Shown here: one piece after another, positions 34,595 through 43,052 of the stretch
How positions within the stretch are numbered: position 1 is the stretch's first letter
Layout of the letters: every line of letters begins with the position of its first letter
Source: 34-65-8 sp046294735
GTDB lineage: Bacteria > Pseudomonadota > Alphaproteobacteria > Sphingomonadales > Sphingomonadaceae
Assembly: GCA_046294735.1 (NCBI GenBank)
Contig: JBKBKB010000007.1
Location: 114,612 to 178,611, forward strand
DNA: 64,000 nucleotides
Direction: 5' to 3'
Program-made: the position numbers and the translations under genes
The notes under the pieces: generated by a model
Databases searched by the model: none
What the model was told of the DNA's origin: nothing
What the model saw: only the letters and a program-made list of their open reading frames with translations

Positions 34595-35208
34595 CCACGC
34601 AAGCCGACTTCGAGCGTGCGCTGGCCGATGTGGCAGCCGGGCGGATCGTGGTGCTGAGCGGCGACAGGCTGCGCGGCGGGGACGTCGATCTGATGATCGC
34701 CGCTCGCCATGCCGACGCCGCCGCAATAAATTTCATGGCCACCCATGGCCGGGGCCTGATCTGCCTGACGGTGACGCCGGATCACGCGATCAGGCTTGGC
34801 CTCAGCCTGGTTAATGCAGGGACCGAGCGCCAGACAGGCCGCCCTTTCGCCCGCTCGATCGAGGCGAAAACGGGTGTCTCAACCGGCATTTCAGCCGCTG
34901 ATCGCGCCCGCACCGTCCAGGTGGCCATCGACACGGCAGCTACTGCCGACGACATTGTTTCGCCTGGACACGTATTCCCGCTCATCGCGCAGTCGGGCGG
35001 CGTATGCACGCGCCCATCAGCCGTGGAGGCATCGATTGACCTGTGCCGGATGGCTGGTGCAGGCGAAGCGGCGGTAATCTGTTCGATCTTGCGCGATGAC
35101 GGCGAAATGGCGCGGATCGATGATCTGGCCGCTCTTGTCGCGGAGCATGGCCTGGCCATCGCGGACATAACAGCCCTGCTTGCACGATTGGAGGGCGCGG
35201 CAGGCTAG
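34591..35208 (+). CDS. RibB-like (DHBP synthase fold) protein lacking the acidic loop
   Basis: 205-residue protein homologous to 3,4-dihydroxy-2-butanone-4-phosphate synthase: INFMATHGRGLICL, SIEAKTGVSTGISAADRARTVQ, SPGHVFPLIAQSGGV and VEASIDLCRMAGAGEAAVICSI. However, the catalytic metal-binding loop DRENEGD of RibB is replaced by DRLRGGDVD (residues 25-33), so the two glutamates are missing. It may be an inactive or re-purposed paralogue. It starts at GTG 34591, four bases inside the FMN reductase gene, and ends overlapping the Anbu stop on the other strand. A flavin-supply role is suggested by context but weakened by the lost residues. Confidence 0.8.
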   Translation: MTTQADFERALADVAAGRIVVLSGDRLRGGDVDLMIAARHADAAAINFMATHGRGLICLTVTPDHAIRLGLSLVNAGTERQTGRPFARSIEAKTGVSTGISAADRARTVQVAIDTAATADDIVSPGHVFPLIAQSGGVCTRPSAVEASIDLCRMAGAGEAAVICSILRDDGEMARIDDLAALVAEHGLAIADITALLARLEGAAG

Positions 35209-35948
35209 CCTTCGTCCAGCGTATAATCCGGAAGCGAGTTGAAGGCGTTCTGCAGCGCCTTGCCCCATCCGGTCGAGATGGCCTGGTAATAGGGATCGTC
35301 GTACGTGATCCGCCGCTCGTGCGAGGCAACGAATTCGTCCTTGCCGATCACCAGAAGGTCCAGCGGCAGGCCGACCGAGAGGTTGGCCTTCAAGGTTGAA
35401 TCGAATGAAACAAACAGCAGCTTGATCGCTTCCTCGAAGCTCATCGCCCGGTCATAACCGCGCAGGATGATCGGGCGACCGTACTTGGTCTCACCGATCT
35501 GGAAGAACGGCGTGTCCTGGCTGGCTTCGATAAAGTTACCTTCGGGATAGATCAGGAACAGACGTGGTTCCATCCCGGCAATCTGCCCGGCCACGATCAT
35601 CGAGGCGGTAAAACGCCCTTCGCCTTCCTGGCCATTCGCGGTCTGCTGGCCAAGCACGGTCTCGCGCAGCAAGCGCCCGATGTCGGTCGCAACCTGGAAC
35701 ATGGTCGGCGAACTGAGTAGGCAGTTGATCCGCTCGCCGGGGGTCTTGGTCCGCTCTTCCAGTTGGCTCACCACCGCCTGGGTGGTGGCGAGATTGCCCG
35801 CGGTCATAACCGTAATTATCCGTTCGCCCGGCACTTCCCAGCGGAACATCTTGCGGAACACCGAAATGTTGTCGACCCCGGAATTGGTCCGCGTATCGCT
35901 CATCAGCACCAGCCCGCGATCGAGCATCATGCCGACACAATAGGTCAT
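35205..35948 (-). CDS. Anbu proteasome-like peptidase
   Basis: 247-residue ancestral beta-subunit (Anbu/BPH, COG3484). The start MTYCVG at ATG 35948 puts the N-terminal nucleophile threonine at residue 2, with D18 (LMSDTRTNSGVDN) and K33 (VFRKMF) as in Ntn hydrolases. The sequence is the standard length with the long C-terminal region seen in Anbu. It is the last gene of a four-gene operon with transglutaminase, alpha-E and ATP-grasp genes, one base after the transglutaminase stop. The physiological substrate of Anbu is not settled. Confidence 0.95.
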   Translation of the reverse strand: MTYCVGMMLDRGLVLMSDTRTNSGVDNISVFRKMFRWEVPGERIITVMTAGNLATTQAVVSQLEERTKTPGERINCLLSSPTMFQVATDIGRLLRETVLGQQTANGQEGEGRFTASMIVAGQIAGMEPRLFLIYPEGNFIEASQDTPFFQIGETKYGRPIILRGYDRAMSFEEAIKLLFVSFDSTLKANLSVGLPLDLLVIGKDEFVASHERRITYDDPYYQAISTGWGKALQNAFNSLPDYTLDEG

Positions 35949-35949
35949 G

Positions 35950-36765
35950 TCACTGTTCCGCCTGTTGCTGTTCCACGCCAATCGCCACGTGCAGGTTTTC
36001 CTGCATGGAGCCGTAGAGAATCCCCGTCACCGGAGCGGCATCGCGGTAGTCGCGCCCGGTTGCAACCCGGATGTAGCGCGGATCGGGACTTATCCCGTTG
36101 GAAACGTCGAATCCGACCCAGCCCAGTCCCTCGACATGAGCCTCGGCCCAGGCATGGGTTGCTTCCTGTTGCACCCGGTCGTCCATCATCAGGTAGCCGC
36201 TGACGTAGCGGGCCGGCACCTCCATCGCCCGTGCAGCGGCAATGAAGACATGGCTGTGGTCCTGGCAGACCCCGTGGCCTGCCTCGGCTGCCTCCTCAGC
36301 CGTGGTCGTCACCCCGGTATGGCCGGTTTCATACGCCACCCGTTCGCGGATCAGGTGCGATACCCGATGCAGCCGTTCAAGCAGGGTGCCCGGTTCGGCC
36401 TGGACATCGCGCACCAGCGCCCGGATCCGGGTGCCGGGGCGGGTCAGCGGGGTCTGGCCAAGGAAGCTCCACAGTGGCAGATGGCCGGAATGGCGGCCGA
36501 TGATCCCGGCATTGTCGCGCGTTTCCACCTCGCCCGAACAGTGGATGGTCACCTCGCTGGCGCCCGGCTCGATCGACAGCAGGCAGACATGGTTGAAGTG
36601 CTGGTCGTCATATTCCAGTTCGACCCGGGCATTCTCCAGCGTCATGTCCCAGCACACGATGTCCTGTCCCTGGGTCCGCTTGGGGGTCAGCCGGATGCGC
36701 TGGAGCGCATGATCGACCGGCCCGGAAAAGGCATAGCGGGTGGTATGGGTGACAGCGAGGCGCAT
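35950..36765 (-). CDS. Transglutaminase-like cysteine peptidase of the Anbu operon
   Basis: 271-residue protein with an N-terminal bacterial transglutaminase-like region (HTTRYAFSGPVDHALQRIRLTP) and a catalytic core with Cys (GHGVCQDHSH), His (THAWAEAHV) and Asp (GFDVSNG). It is cytoplasmic with no signal peptide. The start shares TGATG with the alpha-E gene stop. In Anbu operons it is thought to act on the peptide-like product of the ATP-grasp/alpha-E pair, either as protease or amide-bond ligase. Confidence 0.95.
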   Translation of the reverse strand: MRLAVTHTTRYAFSGPVDHALQRIRLTPKRTQGQDIVCWDMTLENARVELEYDDQHFNHVCLLSIEPGASEVTIHCSGEVETRDNAGIIGRHSGHLPLWSFLGQTPLTRPGTRIRALVRDVQAEPGTLLERLHRVSHLIRERVAYETGHTGVTTTAEEAAEAGHGVCQDHSHVFIAAARAMEVPARYVSGYLMMDDRVQQEATHAWAEAHVEGLGWVGFDVSNGISPDPRYIRVATGRDYRDAAPVTGILYGSMQENLHVAIGVEQQQAEQ

Positions 36766-37718
36766 CAGGCGAGGAACCTGTAATCGTCAGCCACGGCCTT
36801 GGCTATGCCTGCGTTGCGATCGATGAAGCCGGTCAGGAATTCGTGCAGGCCCACTTCGAAGATATCGTCGATGGTCAGACAATCGAAGGTCTTCGATGCT
36901 TCGTGCATCAGTTCGTGGCAGCCGGTTTCGGCACCATGGATTGCCGCGAGGCAGGCCAGTTCTTCGTCCAGTTCCCCGTGGCAGTAGGCCAGGCTACGGG
37001 GGAAACGCCGGTCCAGAACCAGGAACTCGACAATTCCGCGTGCCTCGATCCGCCCGGCGTTGAGCCAGTGATAGGCGCGGTCACCCGAGACCGACAGCAG
37101 CACCTGTTCCCACTGGCCGGTGTCCATCGTGCTGCCGACATAGCGCAGCGAGGGCAGCAGCAGGTAATACTTCATGTCGAGAATGCGGGCGACATTGTCG
37201 GCCCGTTCGACAAAGGTGCCGACGCGGGCGAAATGAAATCCCTCAAACCGCAGTAGGGTGCCTTCCATCGCGCCGTGAACGAGCATTCCGGCGCGGCGGA
37301 TCGTCTCCACCACTTCACCCACTTGCCCCTGCGACACAGGCCGCTTGAGCTGCGCGCTGATCTCCATCCAGCTGGTGTTGATCGCCGTCCACAGCTCTGT
37401 GGTGATGGCGGTGCGGGTGGAGCGCGCGTTTGACCGCACCGCATTCATCATCCGTACGACGCTGTTCGGGTTCTCCCGTCCGCGCAGGATGAAGTTCCAT
37501 ACCTCGTGGCCGATGTAGCTGTCGTTGTGCTGTTCGTAGATCGCCCGCAGCCCGAGCGTCTCGACCAGCGAGCGCCATTCCGCCTCGGCGGTCTGCAGGT
37601 CACGTGTCAGGGCCATGCGGAACGCGGCTTCGAGCAGGCGCGCCGTGTTCTCCGCCCGTTCGAGATAGCGAGACATCCAGAACAGGCCGTTGGCGGTTCG
37701 TCCCAGCATCGCGCCCAT
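36765..37718 (-). CDS. Alpha-E domain protein (DUF403)
   Basis: 317-residue all-alpha protein. The start LGRTANGLFWMSRYLERAENTARLLE is the classic alpha-E signature, as is FVERADNVARILDMKYYLLLP. The ATG at 37718 shares TGATG with the ATP-grasp stop; ATG 37709 is an alternative. Alpha-E domains are almost always next to or fused to circularly permuted ATP-grasp enzymes and are predicted to act with them in making a peptide modification. Confidence 0.95.
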   Translation of the reverse strand: MGAMLGRTANGLFWMSRYLERAENTARLLEAAFRMALTRDLQTAEAEWRSLVETLGLRAIYEQHNDSYIGHEVWNFILRGRENPNSVVRMMNAVRSNARSTRTAITTELWTAINTSWMEISAQLKRPVSQGQVGEVVETIRRAGMLVHGAMEGTLLRFEGFHFARVGTFVERADNVARILDMKYYLLLPSLRYVGSTMDTGQWEQVLLSVSGDRAYHWLNAGRIEARGIVEFLVLDRRFPRSLAYCHGELDEELACLAAIHGAETGCHELMHEASKTFDCLTIDDIFEVGLHEFLTGFIDRNAGIAKAVADDYRFLA

Positions 37719-39145
37719 CAGTCCTTCAGCACCCAGGTATCCTTGGTGCCTCCGCCCTGAGACGAGTTGACCACCAAAGACCCCTTCTTCAGCGCCACCC
37801 GGGTCAGCCCGCCGGGGGTGATATCGATCCGGTCGGGCGAAACGAGCACGAACGGCCGCAGGTCGACGTGGCGCGGCGCCAGCCCCTTGGCGGTGAAGAT
37901 CGGGCAAGTCGACAGCGCCAGGGTCGGCTGGGCGATATAGTTCGAGGGGCGCGCCTTGAGCTTGTCGCGAAAGGCAGCGATTTCCTTGCGCGACGCAGTC
38001 GGGCCGATCAGCATCCCATAACCGCCCGATCCATGCACTTCCTTGACCACCAGTTCCGTCAGGTTGTCGAGCACGTAGGCGAGACTGTCCTGATCCGCGC
38101 AGCGCCAGGTCTGGACATTGGGCAAGAGCGGCTTGGAGCCGGTGTAGAACTCGACGATCTCCGGCATGAAGCTGTAGATCGCCTTGTCGTCGGCAATCCC
38201 GGTGCCGGGGGCATTGGCGATGGTGATGCCGCCCGATCGATAGACGTCCATGATTCCGGGTACGCCCAGCACGCTGGCGGGATTGAAGGTGAGCGGATCT
38301 AGAAATTCGTCATCGACCCGGCGGTAGAGCACGTCGACCGGTTCGTAACCGCGGGTGGTGCGCATCTGCACCCGCCCGCCGATCACCCGCAGGTCGCTTC
38401 CCTCGACCAGCTCGGCCCCCATCTGGTCGGCGAGGAAAGCGTGCTCGAAAAAGGCGCTGTTGTAGATCCCGGGCGTCAGGACCGCGACGGTCGGCTTGCC
38501 CCGGGCAGCGGCAGGCGCGCAGGCGGCGAGGCTCTTGGCCAAGCGGCGCGGATAATCCGACACCGTGGCAACCGGCACCCGGGTGAACAGTTCCGGGAAC
38601 ATCGCCATCATCGTCTCGCGGTTTTCCAGCATGTAGCTGACGCCCGAGGGGGTGCGCGCGTTGTCTTCCAGCACAAACCACTGGTCCGGCCCGGTCCGCA
38701 CCAGGTCGATACCGACGATATGGGTATAGACCCCGCCCGGCGGGGTCAGGCCGACCATGTGCGGCAGCCAGGCCTCGTTATGGCGGAACAGGTGCTCCGG
38801 CACGCGCCCGGCGCGGATGATCTCCTGCCGGTGATAGAGATCGTGGATGAAGGCGTTCAGAGCGCTGACTCGCTGCTCGATCCCGCGGGTCAGGCGGCGC
38901 CATTCGGTTGCATTGATAACCCGCGGCACCATGTCGAACGGGATCAGCCGCTCTTCCGCTTCGCCCTCGCCATAGACATTGAAGGTGATCCCGGTGCGGC
39001 GGAAACTGCCCTCGGCATCCTTGTTCTTGCGGCGCAGCAGGTCAGGCGGCTGCTGGTCGAACCATTCGCAATAGTCCCGATAGGCCGGACGGACCCTGCC
39101 GTCGGCGTGCCGCATTTCATCGAAGGTCGCGCTCGCGTTATCCAT
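37718..39145 (-). CDS. Circularly permuted ATP-grasp enzyme (DUF404/DUF407)
   Basis: 475-residue peptide-ligase-like protein. FDMVPRVINATEWRRLTRGIEQR, FVLEDNARTPSGVSYMLENR, LTPGIYNSAFFEHAFLADQMG, and KEVHGSGGYGMLIGP with C-terminal NSSQGGGTKDTWVL are family hallmarks. The start is ATG 39145 or ATG 39154, the latter with a better ribosome site (agggtgg). First gene of the operon ATP-grasp, alpha-E, transglutaminase, Anbu. Expected to join amino acids using ATP; the product is unknown. Confidence 0.95.
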   Translation of the reverse strand: MDNASATFDEMRHADGRVRPAYRDYCEWFDQQPPDLLRRKNKDAEGSFRRTGITFNVYGEGEAEERLIPFDMVPRVINATEWRRLTRGIEQRVSALNAFIHDLYHRQEIIRAGRVPEHLFRHNEAWLPHMVGLTPPGGVYTHIVGIDLVRTGPDQWFVLEDNARTPSGVSYMLENRETMMAMFPELFTRVPVATVSDYPRRLAKSLAACAPAAARGKPTVAVLTPGIYNSAFFEHAFLADQMGAELVEGSDLRVIGGRVQMRTTRGYEPVDVLYRRVDDEFLDPLTFNPASVLGVPGIMDVYRSGGITIANAPGTGIADDKAIYSFMPEIVEFYTGSKPLLPNVQTWRCADQDSLAYVLDNLTELVVKEVHGSGGYGMLIGPTASRKEIAAFRDKLKARPSNYIAQPTLALSTCPIFTAKGLAPRHVDLRPFVLVSPDRIDITPGGLTRVALKKGSLVVNSSQGGGTKDTWVLKD

Positions 39146-39391
39146 GCACCCCATCTGCCACCCTGTTGCACTGCACAATCCCCGCCCACGTCGCGCCCGT
39201 CAAGAGGCAATCGGCGGGGTCGGCTGGGGCCGCGCTCCGCTTGCACCACCGTGCACCCGGTCAGCGCCGCAAATGGCCAGGACAGCATAGGGGCACAGTA
39301 CTGCTCTCCATACTGGGGGCTGGGTAGTCTACGCACCCTTCCCGCGCTGGCCGGAACACTGTATCACAGCGTGCAGAGGTACCGCGCGTTC

Positions 39392-40300
39392 ATGTCCACC
39401 TATCTCCCCACCATCAAGCAGTTGCAGTACCTCGTGATGCTGCATGAGCACGGGCACTTCGGGCGCGCGGCGGAGGCCTCGTTCGTGTCGCAGTCGACCC
39501 TGTCGGCGGGAATCCGCGAGCTGGAGACGCTGCTGGGCGTGACGCTGGTCGAACGCAGCCGCCGGGTGGTGCGCTTCACCCCGCTCGGCAATCAGGTGGT
39601 GGCCAAAGCGCACCGGCTGCTGCGCGAGGCGGAGGAACTGGCCGACCTCGTCCATGCAAGCGGCAAGCCGCTGACCGGCACATTGCGGATGAGCGTGATC
39701 CCCACGATCGCCCCTTTCATGTTGCCGCGCATCCTGCCCCGCCTGAAGCGGGAGCGGCCTGACCTCAAGCTGTTCCTGCGAGAGGAGACCAGCCACGACG
39801 CGGTCGAGAGCCTGCATCACGGGCGGGTTGATTGCGTGCTGCTCGCCCTGCCCTATGCGATTGGCGAGGTGGAGATGGCGCATATCGCCGACGACCCGCT
39901 GCTGGTCGCCTTCCCCAAGGATGACCCGCGCGACCCACCCGAAAGTGTGCCGCCAGCGATGATCGACGCCATGGGGCAAGGCGGCCGCCTGCTGCTGCTG
40001 GAGGACGGGCACTGCCTGAAGGAGCACGCGCTGGCGGCCTGCAATCGGCCTGAACTGCGCGCCTCGGCCACCATGATTGCCACCTCACTGCATACCCTGG
40101 TGCAGATGGTCGACAATGACCTCGGCCTGACCATGTTGCCGCAGATGGCGCTCGACGCAGGCATTCTGGAAGGCACCAATGTGGTCGCGCGGCCGCTCAG
40201 GTCCAAGGTCGCAAGCCGCGAGATTGCCCTTATCTGGCGCAAGAACTCGCCCCGCGGGCCTGAGTTCGAACTGCTGGCAGAAGAGCTGCGGGCGGGGTAA
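39392..40300 (+). CDS. oxyR: Hydrogen-peroxide sensor OxyR (LysR family)
   Basis: 302-residue LysR regulator. The helix-turn-helix is at residues 20-45 (FGRAAEASFVSQSTLSAGIRELE). The redox-sensing pair is C208 and C217 in LEDGHCLKEHALAAC, as in OxyR, so this is a peroxide sensor and not a generic LysR protein. The start at ATG 39392 gives the family's usual N-terminus. It is divergent from the ATP-grasp gene across about 240 bases, so OxyR may also control the Anbu operon. No catalase gene is adjacent. Confidence 0.92.
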   Translation: MSTYLPTIKQLQYLVMLHEHGHFGRAAEASFVSQSTLSAGIRELETLLGVTLVERSRRVVRFTPLGNQVVAKAHRLLREAEELADLVHASGKPLTGTLRMSVIPTIAPFMLPRILPRLKRERPDLKLFLREETSHDAVESLHHGRVDCVLLALPYAIGEVEMAHIADDPLLVAFPKDDPRDPPESVPPAMIDAMGQGGRLLLLEDGHCLKEHALAACNRPELRASATMIATSLHTLVQMVDNDLGLTMLPQMALDAGILEGTNVVARPLRSKVASREIALIWRKNSPRGPEFELLAEELRAG

Positions 40301-40376
40301 ATGTGCGGGTTTTCACGATTTGTTGGTAAATCGGGGGCTAACCCGGACATCGGGAAGCAGCACGAGGAAACGGGCG

Positions 40377-40736
40377 ATGCGCGCCTTCAACCGGTTCAAG
40401 ACAGACGAGATGATCGATTGCGCGGTCAGCGGCAAACGCGGCAAGGTGGCGCTCTATAACCTCTCATGTGGCGGCTGCATGATCGAAAGCGGCAGCAAGC
40501 TGCTCAAACAGGGGGCCAGCGTGGCACTGGTGCTACGCGAGAAGATCGAGGTTAGCGGCCGGGTTGCCTGGCGGATCGGCAAGAACGCCGGGATCAATTT
40601 CGACCAGACCCTGCACCCGCGGGTGGTCCAACAGTTCGGATACGAGGGCGAGGAGTTCGACCGACACGACCCGCGCGACCGGTTCGGCATTCCGCTGGTC
40701 GAGATGCTCCACGCCAGCGCAGGGCGGCTCGACTGA
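40377..40736 (+). CDS. Single-domain PilZ protein
   Basis: 119-residue protein with a PilZ-like beta-barrel: the central YNLSCGGCMIESGSKL matches the (D/N)xSxxG motif and GRVAWRIGKNAGINF the C-terminal strand pair. The N-terminal RxxxR is weak (SGKRGKV), so c-di-GMP affinity is uncertain. Start ATG 40377 follows gagga. It is downstream of oxyR by 76 bases and convergent with pgsA. Confidence 0.82.
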   Translation: MRAFNRFKTDEMIDCAVSGKRGKVALYNLSCGGCMIESGSKLLKQGASVALVLREKIEVSGRVAWRIGKNAGINFDQTLHPRVVQQFGYEGEEFDRHDPRDRFGIPLVEMLHASAGRLD

Positions 40737-40740
40737 GGAT

Positions 40741-41379
40741 TCAGTCCATGTGCTTGAGGCCGACACGGAGGTAGTCCCACCCGGTCACCAGCGTCAGAAT
40801 TGCCGCTGCCCACAGCGTGGTCAGGCCCACCGTATGGGGGACATTGGCCTCGACCTGGCCGATCATCATGGTCCATTCCGGCAGCCCCTTACCGAGGATC
40901 AGCGCACCGAGGCAGACCAGCTGGAAGGTCGTCTTCCATTTGGCCAGCTTCGATACCGGGACAGAAACCTGCAAGCCGCCGAGAAACTCGCGTAGGCCCG
41001 ACACTGCGATCTCCCGCACCAGGATGATCAGCCCGGCGATCACGTGCAGGTCGCCGACATAGGGGCCGCTCAGCACCCCCTGCGCCGCCAGCACCAGGAT
41101 CACGGCGGCAACCATGATCTTGTCGGCAATCGGATCGAGGAACACCCCCAGCCGCGACACCGCCCCACTGCTTCGGGCAAGATAGCCGTCAAAGTAGTCG
41201 GTGATCCCCATCGCGCAGTAGAGCACGAATGCAATCAGGTAGCCCGCCGTCCAGTTCGGCCACCACAGCAGCGCGACCAGAAACGGCAGCGCCACGATCC
41301 GCGACAGGGTCAACAAGTTCGGGACAGTCAGCATCTTCTTGCCCTGTAGCGGCTTTGCCGCCGCGGCAAAAGCAGCCAT
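40741..41379 (-). CDS. pgsA: CDP-diacylglycerol-glycerol-3-phosphate 3-phosphatidyltransferase
   Basis: Makes phosphatidylglycerophosphate for phosphatidylglycerol and cardiolipin. The CDP-alcohol phosphotransferase signature DGx2ARx8Gx3Dx3D is present as DYFDGYLARSSGAVSRLGVF then LDPIADK. 212 aa with several membrane segments. The start may be ATG 41379 or the internal ATG 41334 (MLTVPNLLTLSR), which is where many homologues begin. Divergent from the MFS gene. Confidence 0.95.
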   Translation of the reverse strand: MAAFAAAAKPLQGKKMLTVPNLLTLSRIVALPFLVALLWWPNWTAGYLIAFVLYCAMGITDYFDGYLARSSGAVSRLGVFLDPIADKIMVAAVILVLAAQGVLSGPYVGDLHVIAGLIILVREIAVSGLREFLGGLQVSVPVSKLAKWKTTFQLVCLGALILGKGLPEWTMMIGQVEANVPHTVGLTTLWAAAILTLVTGWDYLRVGLKHMD

Positions 41380-41445
41380 CGCCCCTTGTTCCCAACCGCG
41401 ATACCGCTACACCGGAGGCGAACCGGGAGGGGCCGCAAGCACGCC

Positions 41446-42759
41446 ATGACCACCACGACGCATCTGCTGCGGCGACGGCGCTTCCTGCCGTTGTTCGTGA
41501 CCCAATTGTTCAACGCATTCAACGACAACCTGTATAAGAACGCGATGGTGTTGTTCGTTGTCTACAGCGTCTACAACTCCGAAGAAGCTGAAGGCATGTT
41601 TAGCGCCGTCGCCTCGGGCCTGTTCATCCTGCCGTTCTTCCTGCTTTCAGCCATTGCCGGGCAACTGGCCGACATGCGGGACAAGGCCAATGTGATCCGC
41701 GCGGTCAAGCTGCTGGAGATCGCGCTGATGCTGATCGGGGCAGTCGGGCTGTACCTGGCGTGGCAAGGCATCGCGGTTGACACGTTTGCCATTCCGCTGT
41801 TGCTCCTCGCGCTGTTCCTGACCGGGGTCCAGTCGACCTTCCTCGGCCCGATCAAGTATGCGATTCTGCCGCAGCACCTTAAGCGCGAAGAGGTGCTGGC
41901 TGGCACCGGTCTGGTTGAGGCCGGGACTTACCTCGCAATTCTTGCCGGCACGATCCTGGCCGGCTGGATCCCGGTGCAGTGGGCCGCCGCCGGGGTTATC
42001 GGAGTGAGCGTGCTCGGCTATCTGGTCAGCCGCCAGATCCCCCCCGCCCCACCGCTAGCGCCCCCGGAGAAGCTCGACTGGCACATTCTGCGTGCCTCCA
42101 TCACCCTAGTGCGCGAGACGATGCACAACCGCGAGGTATTCTACGCCATTCTCGCCATCAGCTTCTTCTGGACTATCGGGGCAGTGCTGTTCATCCAGTT
42201 CCCGCCTTTGGCGAAGAACGTCATCATGGCGAGCAAGGAAGTGGCGAGCCTGTTCCTCGTGGTGTTCTCGATCGGCGTCGCTATCGGCTCTGTCGCGGTC
42301 AATGCGCTGCTCAAGGGGACGGTCTCTGCCCGCTACGCCCCGGTTTCGGTCATTGTGATGAGCCTGTTCGTGGTGGCGTTCTATCTGGTCTGCCGGTTGT
42401 GGCAGATGGACCAGCCAACCGACCTGCTTGACGTGCGGGAGTTCGTCGCCTGGCCATTGGCCAGCGTGCTGCTGCTGTGCCTGCTGGGCATTGCTGTATC
42501 GGGTGGGATGTTCGTGGTGCCGCTTTATGCCTTCCTGACCACCCGGGTCGCGCCGGAGCGGGCCTCGCGGACCATTGCGGCTAACAACATCGTCAACTCC
42601 GGGGCCATGGTTGGAGGCTCGCTACTGGCCATGTTGCTTAGCATCCTTGGCATTGCCATCAGCGAACAGGTGCTGCTCGTTGCTGCGATGTGTCTTGTGT
42701 CAGCCTGGCTTGGGCGGCGACTGGTGGCGGCGGAAAGCGCCGCTTTTACCGCCCCCTGA
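41446..42759 (+). CDS. LplT-like MFS lysophospholipid transporter
   Basis: 437-residue, 12-helix MFS protein. FVTQLFNAFNDNLYKNAMVLF and QSTFLGPIKYAILPQHL are the signature of the LplT branch, which flips lysophospholipids inwards for re-acylation. In many alphaproteobacteria this unit is fused to acyltransferase and acyl-ACP synthetase domains; here it stands alone with no acyltransferase downstream. Start ATG 41446 lies 15 bases after gggagggg. Divergent from pgsA, another phospholipid gene. Confidence 0.88.
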   Translation: MTTTTHLLRRRRFLPLFVTQLFNAFNDNLYKNAMVLFVVYSVYNSEEAEGMFSAVASGLFILPFFLLSAIAGQLADMRDKANVIRAVKLLEIALMLIGAVGLYLAWQGIAVDTFAIPLLLLALFLTGVQSTFLGPIKYAILPQHLKREEVLAGTGLVEAGTYLAILAGTILAGWIPVQWAAAGVIGVSVLGYLVSRQIPPAPPLAPPEKLDWHILRASITLVRETMHNREVFYAILAISFFWTIGAVLFIQFPPLAKNVIMASKEVASLFLVVFSIGVAIGSVAVNALLKGTVSARYAPVSVIVMSLFVVAFYLVCRLWQMDQPTDLLDVREFVAWPLASVLLLCLLGIAVSGGMFVVPLYAFLTTRVAPERASRTIAANNIVNSGAMVGGSLLAMLLSILGIAISEQVLLVAAMCLVSAWLGRRLVAAESAAFTAP

Positions 42760-42776
42760 CGATCAGACCGCTCGAC

Positions 42777-42968
42777 TCAGGCGATGAACGCGCCGATCAC
42801 CACCAGGCTGGCAAGATAGGTCGCGAAGAAGCCGCGAATGTCCGCCGCGTTCAAGCGCCAGCCCGTCCGGGCGCGAACCGGTTCGGTTCCCCCGCGCACA
42901 TGCGGCGGCAGCGAGGCCAGGAATGGATGGCGGGCGGTTTCGTCGGTCAGAACCAGGGCGCGTCTCAT
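42777..42968 (-). CDS. Small single-span membrane protein, 63 aa
   Basis: Short basic N-terminal part (MRRALVLTDETARHPFLASL) and one C-terminal hydrophobic segment (GFFATYLASLVVIGAFIA) that would form a tail anchor. No family recognised, but the composition and codon use match its neighbours. No convincing ribosome site, so the start (ATG 42968 or GTG 42971) and the gene itself are uncertain. A CtrA-like site lies just upstream. Confidence 0.5.
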   Translation of the reverse strand: MRRALVLTDETARHPFLASLPPHVRGGTEPVRARTGWRLNAADIRGFFATYLASLVVIGAFIA

Positions 42969-42976
42969 CACGTTGG

Positions 42977-42992
42977 GTTAACGCGTTCCTAA
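42977..42992 (-). promoter_or_regulatory. CtrA-like binding site
   Basis: Reading the minus strand, TTAG, seven bases, then TTAAC, one mismatch from the CtrA consensus TTAA-N7-TTAAC. It is nine bases before the small membrane protein start, which is close for an activator site. It could be a repressor position or coincidence. Confidence 0.35.
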
Positions 42993-43052
42993 CCATGTTG
43001 CACCAGCCGAAAGCGCATTGTCGCAGGCTGGCACACAAAACCCGGGGGCAGG

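Noticed and set aside
38441..39391. Upstream extension of the oxyR open frame
   Set aside because: It is antisense to the ATP-grasp gene. OxyR homologues begin at the ATG at 39392.
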